DNA of 6,313 bases from an uncultured Collinsella sp. GTDB taxonomy: Bacteria; Actinomycetota; Coriobacteriia; Coriobacteriales; Coriobacteriaceae. Of this stretch, positions 1 to 5,917 are shown piece after piece. The translations under genes were made by a program, and so were the position numbers. Within the stretch, counting starts at the first letter, position 1, and every line of letters starts with the position of its first letter. The stretch covers positions 1-6,313 of the forward strand of contig URWS01000093.1 of assembly GCA_900551605.1 (NCBI GenBank), written 5' to 3'. Under the pieces are notes generated by a model. It did no database searches, was not told the DNA's origin, and saw only the letters and a list, made by a program, of their open reading frames with translations.

Positions 1-322
1 GCCCTCCGAGTCCAAGGCCGAGGCAGCTGTCGAGGCAAAGCCGGCTGCCAAGACTACCACGCGCAAGCGCACTACCACGACGGCCAAAAAGGCCACGACC
101 AAGGCTGCTGCTCCCAAGGCAGAGGCTATGGCCGAGGACAAGCCCGCAGTAAAGGCCGAGCCGGCACCGAAGGCTGCTGAGGTCAAGACCGCTCCGAAGG
201 CTACGGCAAAGACCGAGCCCGCCAAGGAGGCCCCGGTCTCCCCCGCCGCTAAGACTGAGGAAAAGGCTCCGACCAAGAAGACCTCCGTCCGTAAGGCAAC
301 GGCCACCCGCAAGCGCCACTAA
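1..322 (+). CDS. C-terminal part of a Lys/Ala/Pro-rich basic protein (5' partial)
   Basis: The reading frame is open from the left edge (first whole codon at base 2) to a TAA at 320-322, so the gene begins upstream. An internal ATG at 128 exists, but the same low-complexity composition continues unbroken above it and no clear ribosome binding site precedes it, so I do not take it as the start. About 106 residues are visible, almost all Ala, Lys, Thr, Pro and Glu, with basic clusters such as TTTRKRTTTT near the start and KATATRKRH at the end. No folded domain, membrane segment or catalytic motif can be seen. Such tails are disordered and often bind nucleic acid; in actinobacteria they occur on HU-like proteins, some chaperones and some ribosome- or RNA-associated proteins. 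Which body this tail belongs to cannot be decided here. A strong terminator follows within 34 bases, so this is the last gene of its transcript. Confidence 0.75.
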   Translation, partial: PSESKAEAAVEAKPAAKTTTRKRTTTTAKKATTKAAAPKAEAMAEDKPAVKAEPAPKAAEVKTAPKATAKTEPAKEAPVSPAAKTEEKAPTKKTSVRKATATRKRH

Positions 323-355
323 TCCGGACGATTCAAACTTAATCCTCAACGCAAA

Positions 356-386
356 AGAGGGCGCCCCAACCAGGCGCCCTCTTCTT
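356..386 (+). terminator. Rho-independent terminator after the Lys/Ala-rich gene
   Basis: A perfect 10-bp stem (AGAGGGCGCC at 356-365 with GGCGCCCTCT at 373-382) encloses a 7-base loop, CCAACCA, and is followed by TCTT. It lies 34 bases after the TAA of the upstream gene. On the opposite strand the stem is followed by TTTTGCG, so it could also stop transcription from the right. Confidence 0.9.
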
Positions 387-404
387 GGTTGAACTTCTCT
401 AGTA

Positions 405-556
405 AAAAGAAGCCCGGTTTACTACGACAAAATGGCTCCGGCTGACCACGGCGAGTAATCTACGAAATCGGCAACGCCTCTACCTGCGGTTTTAATATCA
501 TCAAAATGACCGTGGTTGAGATCATCCAATTCATCGTAGTAAACCGAAGTACTTTT
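405..556. repeat. Large imperfect palindrome, possible MITE-like or palindromic intergenic element
   Basis: Several inverted-repeat blocks share one centre of symmetry near 480.5. AAAAG at 405-409 pairs with CTTTT at 552-556. A perfect 13-bp block, CGGTTTACTACGA at 415-427, pairs with TCGTAGTAAACCG at 534-546. TGG at 433-435 faces CCA at 526-528, and ACCACGG at 445-451 pairs with CCGTGGT at 510-516. The two spacers between the last and the 13-bp blocks are exactly 17 bases each. The shared register suggests one folded or formerly self-complementary unit rather than unrelated small repeats. It has no poly-T tail, so it is not a plain terminator. It could be a non-autonomous mobile element, a structured RNA or a decayed coding fragment. 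The repeat geometry is seen directly; the nature of the element is inferred. Confidence 0.5.
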
Positions 557-562
557 GGTTGG
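422..562 (-). pseudogene. Startless 46-codon open frame with protein-like composition (possible gene remnant)
   Basis: Reading the minus strand from 562 down gives 46 sense codons ending in a double stop, TAG-TAA (422-424, then 419-421). A TAG at 563-565 lies directly upstream. No ATG or GTG occurs at a plausible start; a TTG inside the frame has no ribosome binding site. The residues look like real protein: an acidic segment VYYDELDDLNHGHFDDIK, then GRGVADFVDYSPWSAGAILS at the end. I do not recognise a family. The frame coincides with the imperfect palindrome, whose arms encode the VYYDE start and the LS-stop end, so it may be the tail of a broken gene or a coding palindromic repeat. It may also be chance. 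Confidence 0.2.
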
Positions 563-615
563 CTACAAATAGTATCGGTATAGACGTTTTTAAATATCGC
601 GATAATTTGGGTGGT

Positions 616-626
616 AAAACGATTTT
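616..626. promoter_or_regulatory. Possible LacI-type operator upstream of the glucanotransferase fusion
   Basis: AAAACGATTTT is a short near-palindrome with a central CG, the general form of LacI/GalR-family sites, which often control maltose and other sugar genes. It lies about 60 bases upstream of the candidate -10 box. No regulator gene is in the window and the site is short, so chance occurrence in AT-rich DNA is quite possible. Confidence 0.2.
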
Positions 627-657
627 CTAGGACAACCGTTCGCCGATGGTAAACGGA

Positions 658-692
658 TGTTGTTTATACAGCCTGTGTACAACAGATATACT
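658..692 (+). promoter_or_regulatory. Candidate promoter with overlapping imperfect dyad
   Basis: TATACT at 687-692 is a good -10 box (5 of 6 matches to TATAAT), about 60 bases before the fusion gene. The -35 region is poor: TTATAC at 664-669, 17-base spacing, 3 of 6 matches. That region is covered by a dyad with TGTTGT at 658-663 and ACAACA at 679-684, a 27-base span. A weak -35 beneath a dyad would fit a regulated promoter, but this is inference from sequence alone. Confidence 0.35.
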
Positions 693-712
693 TACTTCTT
701 GTGCGTAAAGCC

Positions 713-730
713 CATGGCCCGCAGGCCATG
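713..730 (+). other. Short leader hairpin upstream of the fusion gene
   Basis: CATGGCC at 713-719 pairs perfectly with GGCCATG at 724-730 around a 4-base loop, CGCA. The hairpin ends 23 bases before the ATG at 754 and would be in the 5' leader if the promoter near 687 is used. No T-run follows, so it is not a terminator. It could influence translation start or be incidental. Confidence 0.4.
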
Positions 731-757
731 ATTCTATTGAACTGGACCGTACTATGA
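714..757 (+). other. Two tiny ORFs chained by ATGA overlaps to the fusion gene start
   Basis: ATG at 714 begins a 5-codon ORF (MARRP) whose TGA at 729-731 overlaps the ATG at 728. That ATG begins a 9-codon ORF (MILLNWTVL) whose TGA at 755-757 overlaps the ATG of the fusion gene at 754. Both junctions are ATGA. The fusion gene has only a weak GGA at 744-746 as a possible ribosome binding site, so translational coupling from a leader ORF would offer a way in. Neither mini-ORF has a convincing ribosome binding site of its own and both are short enough to be chance. Confidence 0.2.
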
Positions 758-3700
758 GATTGATACACAACAGCCGTCTGCCGCAGTTTCGCACTCCGTT
801 TGGCGCTGTGACCACTGGAACTACCCTTTCGCTCTCCGTGATTCTGGAAGATGCCGATCTCAACCAGGCAACGCTTACGCTGCGCACCTGGGTCGATGAG
901 ATCGGTGAGTCTCGGTATCCCATGACGCACGAGGGCGACGGCATATTTACCGTAGAGCTTGAGTGCGCCGAGCCCTGTCTTATCTGGTACAGCTTTATCT
1001 GCAATATCGAGGGCCAGCCCGAGGTCCGCCTGGGCGCGCCCCAGGGCCGCACCGGCGGCGAGGGCGTAACCTACGACTACGCCGAGGTGCCGTCGTTCCA
1101 GGTCACCGTCTATAAGCACCGCGAAGTTCGACCCGAGTGGTACGAGCGCGGCATGGTCTACCAGATCTTCCCCGATCGCTACGCCCGCGACGAGCACTGG
1201 CGCGAGCGCACGCTGGCTCAGGTCGAAAAGCCGCGCAACGGAATCCAGCGCCGCATGGTCGAGGACTGGAACGAGCCGCCCGAATACGAGCGCGCCGAGG
1301 ACGGCTCCATCAAGACCTGGGACTTTTACGGCGGTTCGCTCAAGGGCATCCAAGAAGACCTTCCTCGCATCGCCGAGCTGGGCTTTACGGCCATCTACCT
1401 CAACCCCATCTTTGAAGCCGCGAGCAACCACCGCTACGACACGGCCGATTACACCAAGATCGACCCGATCCTGGGCACCGAGCAGGACTTTACCGAGCTG
1501 TGCCAGGCGGCCGAAAAGCTGGGCATTTCCATCATCCTGGACGGTGTGTTCAACCACACGGGCGACGATTCAATCTACTTCAACCGCTATGGCAACTACC
1601 CCGGCGTCGGTGCCTGGCAGAGCGAGGATTCGCCGTGGCGCGATGCGTTTAATTTCCACGAGGACGGCTCATACGACTGCTGGTGGGGCGTGGGCAATAT
1701 GCCCGCCATCAATGAGAGCTCCGAGCTGGTGCGCGAGCGGATCCTGGGCAAGGACGGCGTGATCCGTAAATGGCTGCGCGCCGGCGCTCACGGCTGGCGC
1801 CTGGATGTGGCCGACGAGCTTTCGGACGATTTCCTGACCGAGATCAAGAAGGCTGTACTCGCCGAAAAGCCCGATGCGTTGTTGCTCGGCGAGGTCTGGG
1901 AAGACGCCTCCAACAAGATCAGCTATGGCCACCTGCGTCGTTACCTGCAGGGCTCCGAGCTCGACTCGGCCATGGATTACCCCTTCCGCGACATGGTCAT
2001 CGGCTTTTTGATGGGCTACAAAAACGCCTACCAAGCTGCCGAGGATATCGAGACCCTACGCGAGAACTATCCGCATGAGGCCTTGTCTTGCGCGCTCAAC
2101 CTGCTGTCGAGCCACGACCGTCCGCGCATTATCTCAGTGCTCGGCGGCGGCCCCGACGAGTCGCAGCTGCCCGAGTGCGAGCGCAGCAAGTGGCGCCTGG
2201 ACGAGAACGCGATGGGCCTGGCCAAGAGCCGTTTTTGGCTCGCGACGCTCATGCAGATGACGTTCCCGGGCGTTCCCTCAATCTATTACGGTGACGAGTA
2301 CGGCTTGGAGGGTCTCACTGATCCGGGCAATCGTCGCACCATGCCGACCAAGGAAAACCTGCACGACTTCGATACGTTTGCGATCGTCAAGAACGCATCT
2401 GCTGTGCGCCGCGCGCTGCCGTTTATGATCGATGGCGAGATCAAGGCATTTGCACTCAATGACGAGGTGCTGGCCTACAACCGTGCGGGCAAGGACGGCG
2501 AGTCTGCGACCGTTATCATCAACCGCAGCCTGCGCAACTCGCATCGTGTGACCATTCCGGCACTCGGCGAATGTGCGAGCGATGTGATCAGCGGTCACGA
2601 GTGCGAGATTCACAACGGTACCGTCACGCTCGACCTGTACCCGCTGGGCTCGTCGATCATCTATCACCATGCCGAGCAGCGCCTGCAGGAGCCGCTCGAT
2701 CACGGTGCGGGTGTTGTGTGCCATATCACATCGGTGCCGACCGACGACGGCAAGCCGGGTACGATCGGCGCTCCCACGCGTCGCTTTATCGACCATCTGG
2801 CTGCCATGGGCATGCGCTACTGGCAGGTTCTCCCCGTAAACCCCACGGACTTCTTCCGCTCCCCTTACGCCGGTCCTTCGGCCTTTGCAGGCAATATCGA
2901 CCTGCTGCCCGAAAGCCACGAGGAGCTGGCCGCCGACTTTGAGACCTGGAAGGCCCGCGGCGGCGAGGATGCCGATCCGCTGTACACCGCGTTTAAACAT
3001 CGCAATGCCGATTGGCTCGAGAAATACTGCGTCTACATGGCCGTTAAGAAGTACTTTGAGGGCGATTCGCGCCACGATTGGCCGGCAGATGTCGCGCGCT
3101 ACAACGAGCATCTGATTGACGACAAGCGCTTCCACAACGAGGCCGAGCTTCAGGCGTACATGCAGTACCGCTTTGACCTGGCTTGGTGTGAGCTCATGAA
3201 CTATGCGCACAAGAAGGGCATCGAGGTTATCGGCGATATTCCTATGTACGTGTCCGACGATTCGGCGGATGCGTGGAGCGAGCCCGAGAACTTCTGGCTG
3301 TCCGATACCGGCAAGGCGATTGAGATTTCCGGTGCGCCGCCCGACAACTTTGCACCCGAGGGCCAGGTGTGGGGCAACCCGACGTTCCGCTGGGACCACA
3401 TGAAGCAGAACGGCTATAGCTGGTGGATGGATCGCCTGCGCCGCGCGTTCTCGCTCTACGACCGTGTGCGTCTGGATCACTTCCTGGGCTTCCACAGCTA
3501 CTTTAGCATTCCCGCGGGCAAGGCCTGCGCCGACGGGCGTTGGCTGGCAGGCCCGGGCAAGGACCTTTTCCAGACCGCCTATGACGAGCTGGGTCCGCTC
3601 AACTTTATCGCTGAGGACTTGGGCTATCTGACGCCTGGCGTTCGTGCCATGGCTTCGACCTGTGGTTTCCCCGGCATGGATGTGCTGGAGTTTAGCGATT

Positions 3701-4050
3701 ACGACGTTCGTTGCGGTGTGCATCCCACGCCCGGCAAGATTCTGTACACCTCGACGCACGATACGTCGACGCTGGCCGGTTGGTGCACGCGTTCCTTTGC
3801 GGGCGGCGATGAACCGAGCGGTGTTGAGGTGGCGGCCAAGCTGATGAGCGACGCGCTGGCAAGCGACGCTCCCCTAGTGATGATGCCGCTACAGGATATC
3901 CTGGGGCTTGGCGACGACGCGCGCATGAACGTTCCGGGCGTGGCCACGGGCAACTGGACCTGGCAGGCTGACGAGGCGGACATTGCAGCCGGTGAGGACA
4001 AAACCGCACAGCTCCTGCGCAACAACCATAGATTCTGGGGCGAAGCGTGA
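754..4050 (+). CDS. malQ: Bifunctional GH13 maltodextrin hydrolase / GH77 4-alpha-glucanotransferase fusion
   Basis: This 1098-residue protein joins two alpha-glucan enzymes. Residues 1 to about 125 form a beta-rich N-terminal domain like those of neopullulanases. The GH13 barrel follows to about 645. It shows region I (DGVFNH, D263), the nucleophile D351 in WRLDVAD, the acid/base E380 in GEVWE and D455 in SSHD. It also has MPAIN at 316-320, resembling the MPKLN of neopullulanase/cyclomaltodextrinase enzymes. From about 650 comes a GH77 amylomaltase: SPY..PSAFAGN at 703-714, GAPPD..APEGQVWGNP from 860, nucleophile D908 in RLDHF, acid/base E954 in AEDLG, D1003 in THDTST, and QDILGLGDDARMN near the end. 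All expected catalytic residues are present in both halves. No signal peptide or membrane segment is seen, so it acts in the cytoplasm, trimming and disproportionating maltodextrins or glycogen fragments. A TAA at 706-708 closes the frame upstream and no in-frame ATG, GTG or TTG precedes 754, which fixes the start. Similar fusions are annotated elsewhere as GlgX/4-alpha-glucanotransferase; malQ strictly names the GH77 half. Confidence 0.95.
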   Translation: MRLIHNSRLPQFRTPFGAVTTGTTLSLSVILEDADLNQATLTLRTWVDEIGESRYPMTHEGDGIFTVELECAEPCLIWYSFICNIEGQPEVRLGAPQGRTGGEGVTYDYAEVPSFQVTVYKHREVRPEWYERGMVYQIFPDRYARDEHWRERTLAQVEKPRNGIQRRMVEDWNEPPEYERAEDGSIKTWDFYGGSLKGIQEDLPRIAELGFTAIYLNPIFEAASNHRYDTADYTKIDPILGTEQDFTELCQAAEKLGISIILDGVFNHTGDDSIYFNRYGNYPGVGAWQSEDSPWRDAFNFHEDGSYDCWWGVGNMPAINESSELVRERILGKDGVIRKWLRAGAHGWRLDVADELSDDFLTEIKKAVLAEKPDALLLGEVWEDASNKISYGHLRRYLQGSELDSAMDYPFRDMVIGFLMGYKNAYQAAEDIETLRENYPHEALSCALNLLSSHDRPRIISVLGGGPDESQLPECERSKWRLDENAMGLAKSRFWLATLMQMTFPGVPSIYYGDEYGLEGLTDPGNRRTMPTKENLHDFDTFAIVKNASAVRRALPFMIDGEIKAFALNDEVLAYNRAGKDGESATVIINRSLRNSHRVTIPALGECASDVISGHECEIHNGTVTLDLYPLGSSIIYHHAEQRLQEPLDHGAGVVCHITSVPTDDGKPGTIGAPTRRFIDHLAAMGMRYWQVLPVNPTDFFRSPYAGPSAFAGNIDLLPESHEELAADFETWKARGGEDADPLYTAFKHRNADWLEKYCVYMAVKKYFEGDSRHDWPADVARYNEHLIDDKRFHNEAELQAYMQYRFDLAWCELMNYAHKKGIEVIGDIPMYVSDDSADAWSEPENFWLSDTGKAIEISGAPPDNFAPEGQVWGNPTFRWDHMKQNGYSWWMDRLRRAFSLYDRVRLDHFLGFHSYFSIPAGKACADGRWLAGPGKDLFQTAYDELGPLNFIAEDLGYLTPGVRAMASTCGFPGMDVLEFSDYDVRCGVHPTPGKILYTSTHDTSTLAGWCTRSFAGGDEPSGVEVAAKLMSDALASDAPLVMMPLQDILGLGDDARMNVPGVATGNWTWQADEADIAAGEDKTAQLLRNNHRFWGEA

Positions 4051-4094
4051 TAAAACCCCCGATATAGGGTACAGTTACAGACGTTTGAATTTTT

Positions 4095-4119
4095 GCGGGC
4101 AGAGTAATCTGCCCGCTTT
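4095..4119 (+). terminator. Hairpin between the fusion gene and fmdB-like gene, probable weak terminator
   Basis: A perfect 9-bp stem (GCGGGCAGA at 4095-4103 with TCTGCCCGC at 4108-4116) has a GTAA loop and only TTT before a G. It starts 45 bases after the stop of the fusion gene and ends 12 bases before the next ribosome binding site. The short T-run suggests partial termination, so the small downstream gene may be expressed by read-through. It could instead be a 5' leader hairpin of that gene. Confidence 0.6.
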
Positions 4120-4127
4120 GTGCTGAA

Positions 4128-4134
4128 AAGGAAG
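4128..4134 (+). promoter_or_regulatory. Ribosome binding site of the FmdB-family gene
   Basis: AAGGAAG lies 4 bases before the ATG at 4139. It is the clearest Shine-Dalgarno match among the genes here and decides the start. The tight spacing is slightly shorter than usual. Confidence 0.75.
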
Positions 4135-4138
4135 TATT

Positions 4139-4375
4139 ATGGCGCGCTACGATTACAAGTGCTCGAGCTGCGGCAACGTGTTTGAGGTTGAGCATCCCAT
4201 GTCCGAGACTCCCGAGGTCGTGTGCCCCAGCTGCGGTGCCCCGGCGGCCAAGACGTTCTCGGCCAGCGGCATTAAATTTGAGGGCAGCGGTTTCTACAAC
4301 ACCGACCAGCGAAGCGGCGGCTCCAGCACCAGCGCCACCAGCGGCTGCTGCGCCAACTGCCCGCATAGCCACTAG
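4139..4375 (+). CDS. FmdB-family zinc-ribbon protein
   Basis: This 78-residue protein opens with ARYDYKCSSCG, the typical FmdB start. Two CxxC pairs (C8/C11 and C29/C32) form a rubredoxin-like zinc ribbon. The family signature follows as GIKFEGSGFYNTD at 44-56. The rest is a Gly/Ser/Thr-rich flexible tail ending in CCANCPHSH, which adds three Cys and two His and could bind metal. FmdB was first noted as a putative regulator in formamidase/amidase gene clusters; for most members the function is unknown, and no amidase genes are near here. The start is well supported by AAGGAAG at 4128-4134, 4 bases before the ATG. Domain assignment is secure and function is not. Confidence 0.9.
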   Translation: MARYDYKCSSCGNVFEVEHPMSETPEVVCPSCGAPAAKTFSASGIKFEGSGFYNTDQRSGGSSTSATSGCCANCPHSH

Positions 4376-4383
4376 AAACAACG

Positions 4384-4422
4384 CGGCCCCGCGATCAACA
4401 CCGATCGCGGGGCCGTTTCTTT
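4384..4422. terminator. Strong terminator between convergent fmdB-like and rsmB genes
   Basis: A perfect 13-bp GC-rich stem (CGGCCCCGCGATC at 4384-4396 with GATCGCGGGGCCG at 4403-4415) has the 6-base loop AACACC and is followed by TTTCTTT on the plus strand. It starts 9 bases after the fmdB-like stop. On the minus strand the stem is followed by CGTTGTTTC, so it may also serve rsmB, whose stop lies about 100 bases to the right. Confidence 0.93.
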
Positions 4423-4441
4423 AGCTACCCAGGTTTCCTTA

Positions 4442-4512
4442 TGAGTTGCGGTGAAATAAGGACTGTTTGGCGGCTAGAAGCCTATATTCAATCCCTATTT
4501 CACCGCAACTTA
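4442..4512. repeat. Intergenic 15-bp inverted repeat with long loop, possible small palindromic repeat element
   Basis: AGTTGCGGTGAAATA at 4444-4458 is the exact reverse complement of 4496-4510. After one mismatch, three more pairs extend inward (4460-4462 with 4492-4494), with a T-A pair outside (4442/4512). The central part contains a small hairpin, GGCT at 4472-4475 with AGCC at 4479-4482. No T-run follows on either strand, and the strong terminator at 4384 already does that job. The heptamer TAGCTAC occurs on both sides (4422-4428 and 4514-4520), which might be a target duplication but does not abut the left arm. The right copy overlaps the rsmB stop codon. The folding potential is seen directly; a repeat family or mobile origin is inferred. 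Confidence 0.7.
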
Positions 4513-4516
4513 GTAG

Positions 4517-5917
4517 CTACTTGTGGACCAGGCGGGCGCAGAAGTGGCCGTCGTAGGAGTCCGCGTTTACCGGCACGCTTTGGAAGAGACCTCGATCGTT
4601 TTGACGTACGGATACGAGCTTCTTGGCCTGATCGAACTCGGGGAGCTGCAGAATCTGTGCCTCGGAAAGCGGCTCCAGGCTAAAGCCGGCGCCCTCGGGA
4701 GAGTTCAGGAAAGCGTCCACAACCTGCGTGTTCTCCTCGTCGAAGACCGAGCACGTCGCATAGATGAGCTCGCCACCGGCAGCCACGCGCTCAGCAGCCT
4801 CTTTGAGCATCGTCAACTGCAGTTTGGGCAGCTCAACCGTCACATCCTTTTCGGTCAGACGCCACGGAATCTCGGGGTGACGGCGCATGGTGCCGGTGCC
4901 CGAGCACGGCGCATCGATAAAGACCGTGTCGAACTTAACCGGCTCGCCAAGCATGGCATCAAACGAAGTGAGCACCTCATCAAGCTCGCAGGCATCACCC
5001 GAAACCGTACGAACGCCCTGAATACCGGCCTTATGCAGGCGAGCGAGATTCAGGTCGCACTTACGGTCATGAAGATCAAGTGCCGTATGCTGACGCTCAT
5101 AACCGGCGCGCTTGGCCTGGCACATCATCACATAGGTCTTGGTACCGCGACCGGCACCAATCTCAAGGCAGCTTCTAGGACGCGTGGCAGCTGTGGCGAT
5201 AAGCTGCGCATTGAGATCAGATGCCACCGCGGCAGCACGCTCAAACACACCCGAAGCAACGGTAACCTGGGCATCAACCGGGGCATGGCAGCCCGGGAAG
5301 ACAGGCGCGACGAGCTGGGAGATATACGGATCGGGCTTGGTCGCAAAGGCGTTCTCATGCAGGGCCAGCGGCGCGGGGGCCAGATTGCCGGCAAAGTTAA
5401 GTGCACCCTCTGGCGTGTCGAACGATGCCATAATGCGAGCGCACAGCCAACGCGGTAGACCCATCAGGCGCGACAGACGAACCAAGCGTCGCTCAGACTC
5501 ATCCACATCGGACGCAGTAGCAAAGTCCTCAACGTTGTCCGCGACCTTATGCAGCACGGCATTGGCCAAACCTGCGGCAGACTTAGCGCCGATGCGCACC
5601 AGCTCAACACCCTGACTCACCGCAACGCGGCCAGGCGTATGCAGATAGAGCATCTCGAAGGCCGAGATACGAAGCGCCATGCGAACACGCGGCGCAACCT
5701 TTTTAGGCTTATCGAGAAACTGATCGAGCAGTTCGTCCAAAATACCCTGTGTGGCGGCAACACCCAGCGCCAAGCGAGCGGCAAAAGCGGAATCGCGCTG
5801 GTCAATAGCCTTGGCCGATGCGCGAGAGGACAGCACGTCACGTGCATACATGCCGCGGCGATCGGCCTCCATCAGCACATCGAGCGCAAACTTGCGCGCG
5901 GGAGACAGCTTGCTCAT
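4517..5917 (-). CDS. rsmB: 16S rRNA m5C methyltransferase RsmB (NusB domain + SAM-dependent methyltransferase)
   Basis: The 466-residue protein methylates a cytosine of 16S rRNA (C967 in E. coli numbering) using S-adenosylmethionine. Residues 1 to about 140 form a NusB-like helical domain (RDSAFAARLALGV, then ALRISAFEMLYL and GLANAVLHKVAD). The methyltransferase domain occupies about 240-466. It shows motif IV DAPCSGTGTMRRHPE (D335, C338) and motif VI YATCSVFDEEN with C389, the expected nucleophile; both cysteines of the RsmB/NOP family are present. Motif I reads EIGAGRGTKT at 252-261 rather than the usual AAPGGKT. The frame continues to 5965, but I choose the ATG at 5917 because it overlaps the fmt TGA as ATGA, the protein then begins with the normal NusB-like SKLSPARKFALDVL, and the extra 16 residues lie inside fmt. 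A GTGGGG about 8-13 bases upstream is a weak ribosome binding site, so coupling to fmt is likely. Confidence 0.95.
   Translation of the reverse strand: MSKLSPARKFALDVLMEADRRGMYARDVLSSRASAKAIDQRDSAFAARLALGVAATQGILDELLDQFLDKPKKVAPRVRMALRISAFEMLYLHTPGRVAVSQGVELVRIGAKSAAGLANAVLHKVADNVEDFATASDVDESERRLVRLSRLMGLPRWLCARIMASFDTPEGALNFAGNLAPAPLALHENAFATKPDPYISQLVAPVFPGCHAPVDAQVTVASGVFERAAAVASDLNAQLIATAATRPRSCLEIGAGRGTKTYVMMCQAKRAGYERQHTALDLHDRKCDLNLARLHKAGIQGVRTVSGDACELDEVLTSFDAMLGEPVKFDTVFIDAPCSGTGTMRRHPEIPWRLTEKDVTVELPKLQLTMLKEAAERVAAGGELIYATCSVFDEENTQVVDAFLNSPEGAGFSLEPLSEAQILQLPEFDQAKKLVSVRQNDRGLFQSVPVNADSYDGHFCARLVHK

Noticed and set aside
128..322. Independent small gene beginning at the ATG at 128
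   Set aside because: The same frame and composition extend to the left edge, so this is an internal methionine of a longer protein.
595..604. TATCGCGATA perfect 10-base palindrome
   Set aside because: Too short and without a partner site or clear position relative to a promoter; likely chance in AT-rich DNA.
664..1557. 297-codon open frame on the minus strand over the start of the fusion gene
   Set aside because: Mostly antisense to the GH13 N-terminal region; no domain, no ribosome binding site, and biased composition typical of a shadow frame.
2278..3759. 493-codon open frame on the minus strand inside the fusion gene
   Set aside because: It lies wholly antisense to a gene with complete GH13/GH77 motifs. 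Long antisense frames are common in GC-rich genes, and its translation shows no recognisable domain.
4060..4092. Promoter for the FmdB-like gene (TAGGGT as a -10 box)
   Set aside because: It fits only a loose TANNNT pattern and there is no -35 match at a suitable distance.
4441..4683. 80-codon plus-strand ORF starting at the 15-bp inverted repeat
   Set aside because: Its first part only translates the hairpin and the rest is antisense to rsmB. No ribosome binding site or protein-like features.
4523..5458. 311-codon open frame on the plus strand opposite rsmB
   Set aside because: It mirrors rsmB codons, has no recognisable motif, and starts within the rsmB 3' end without a ribosome binding site.
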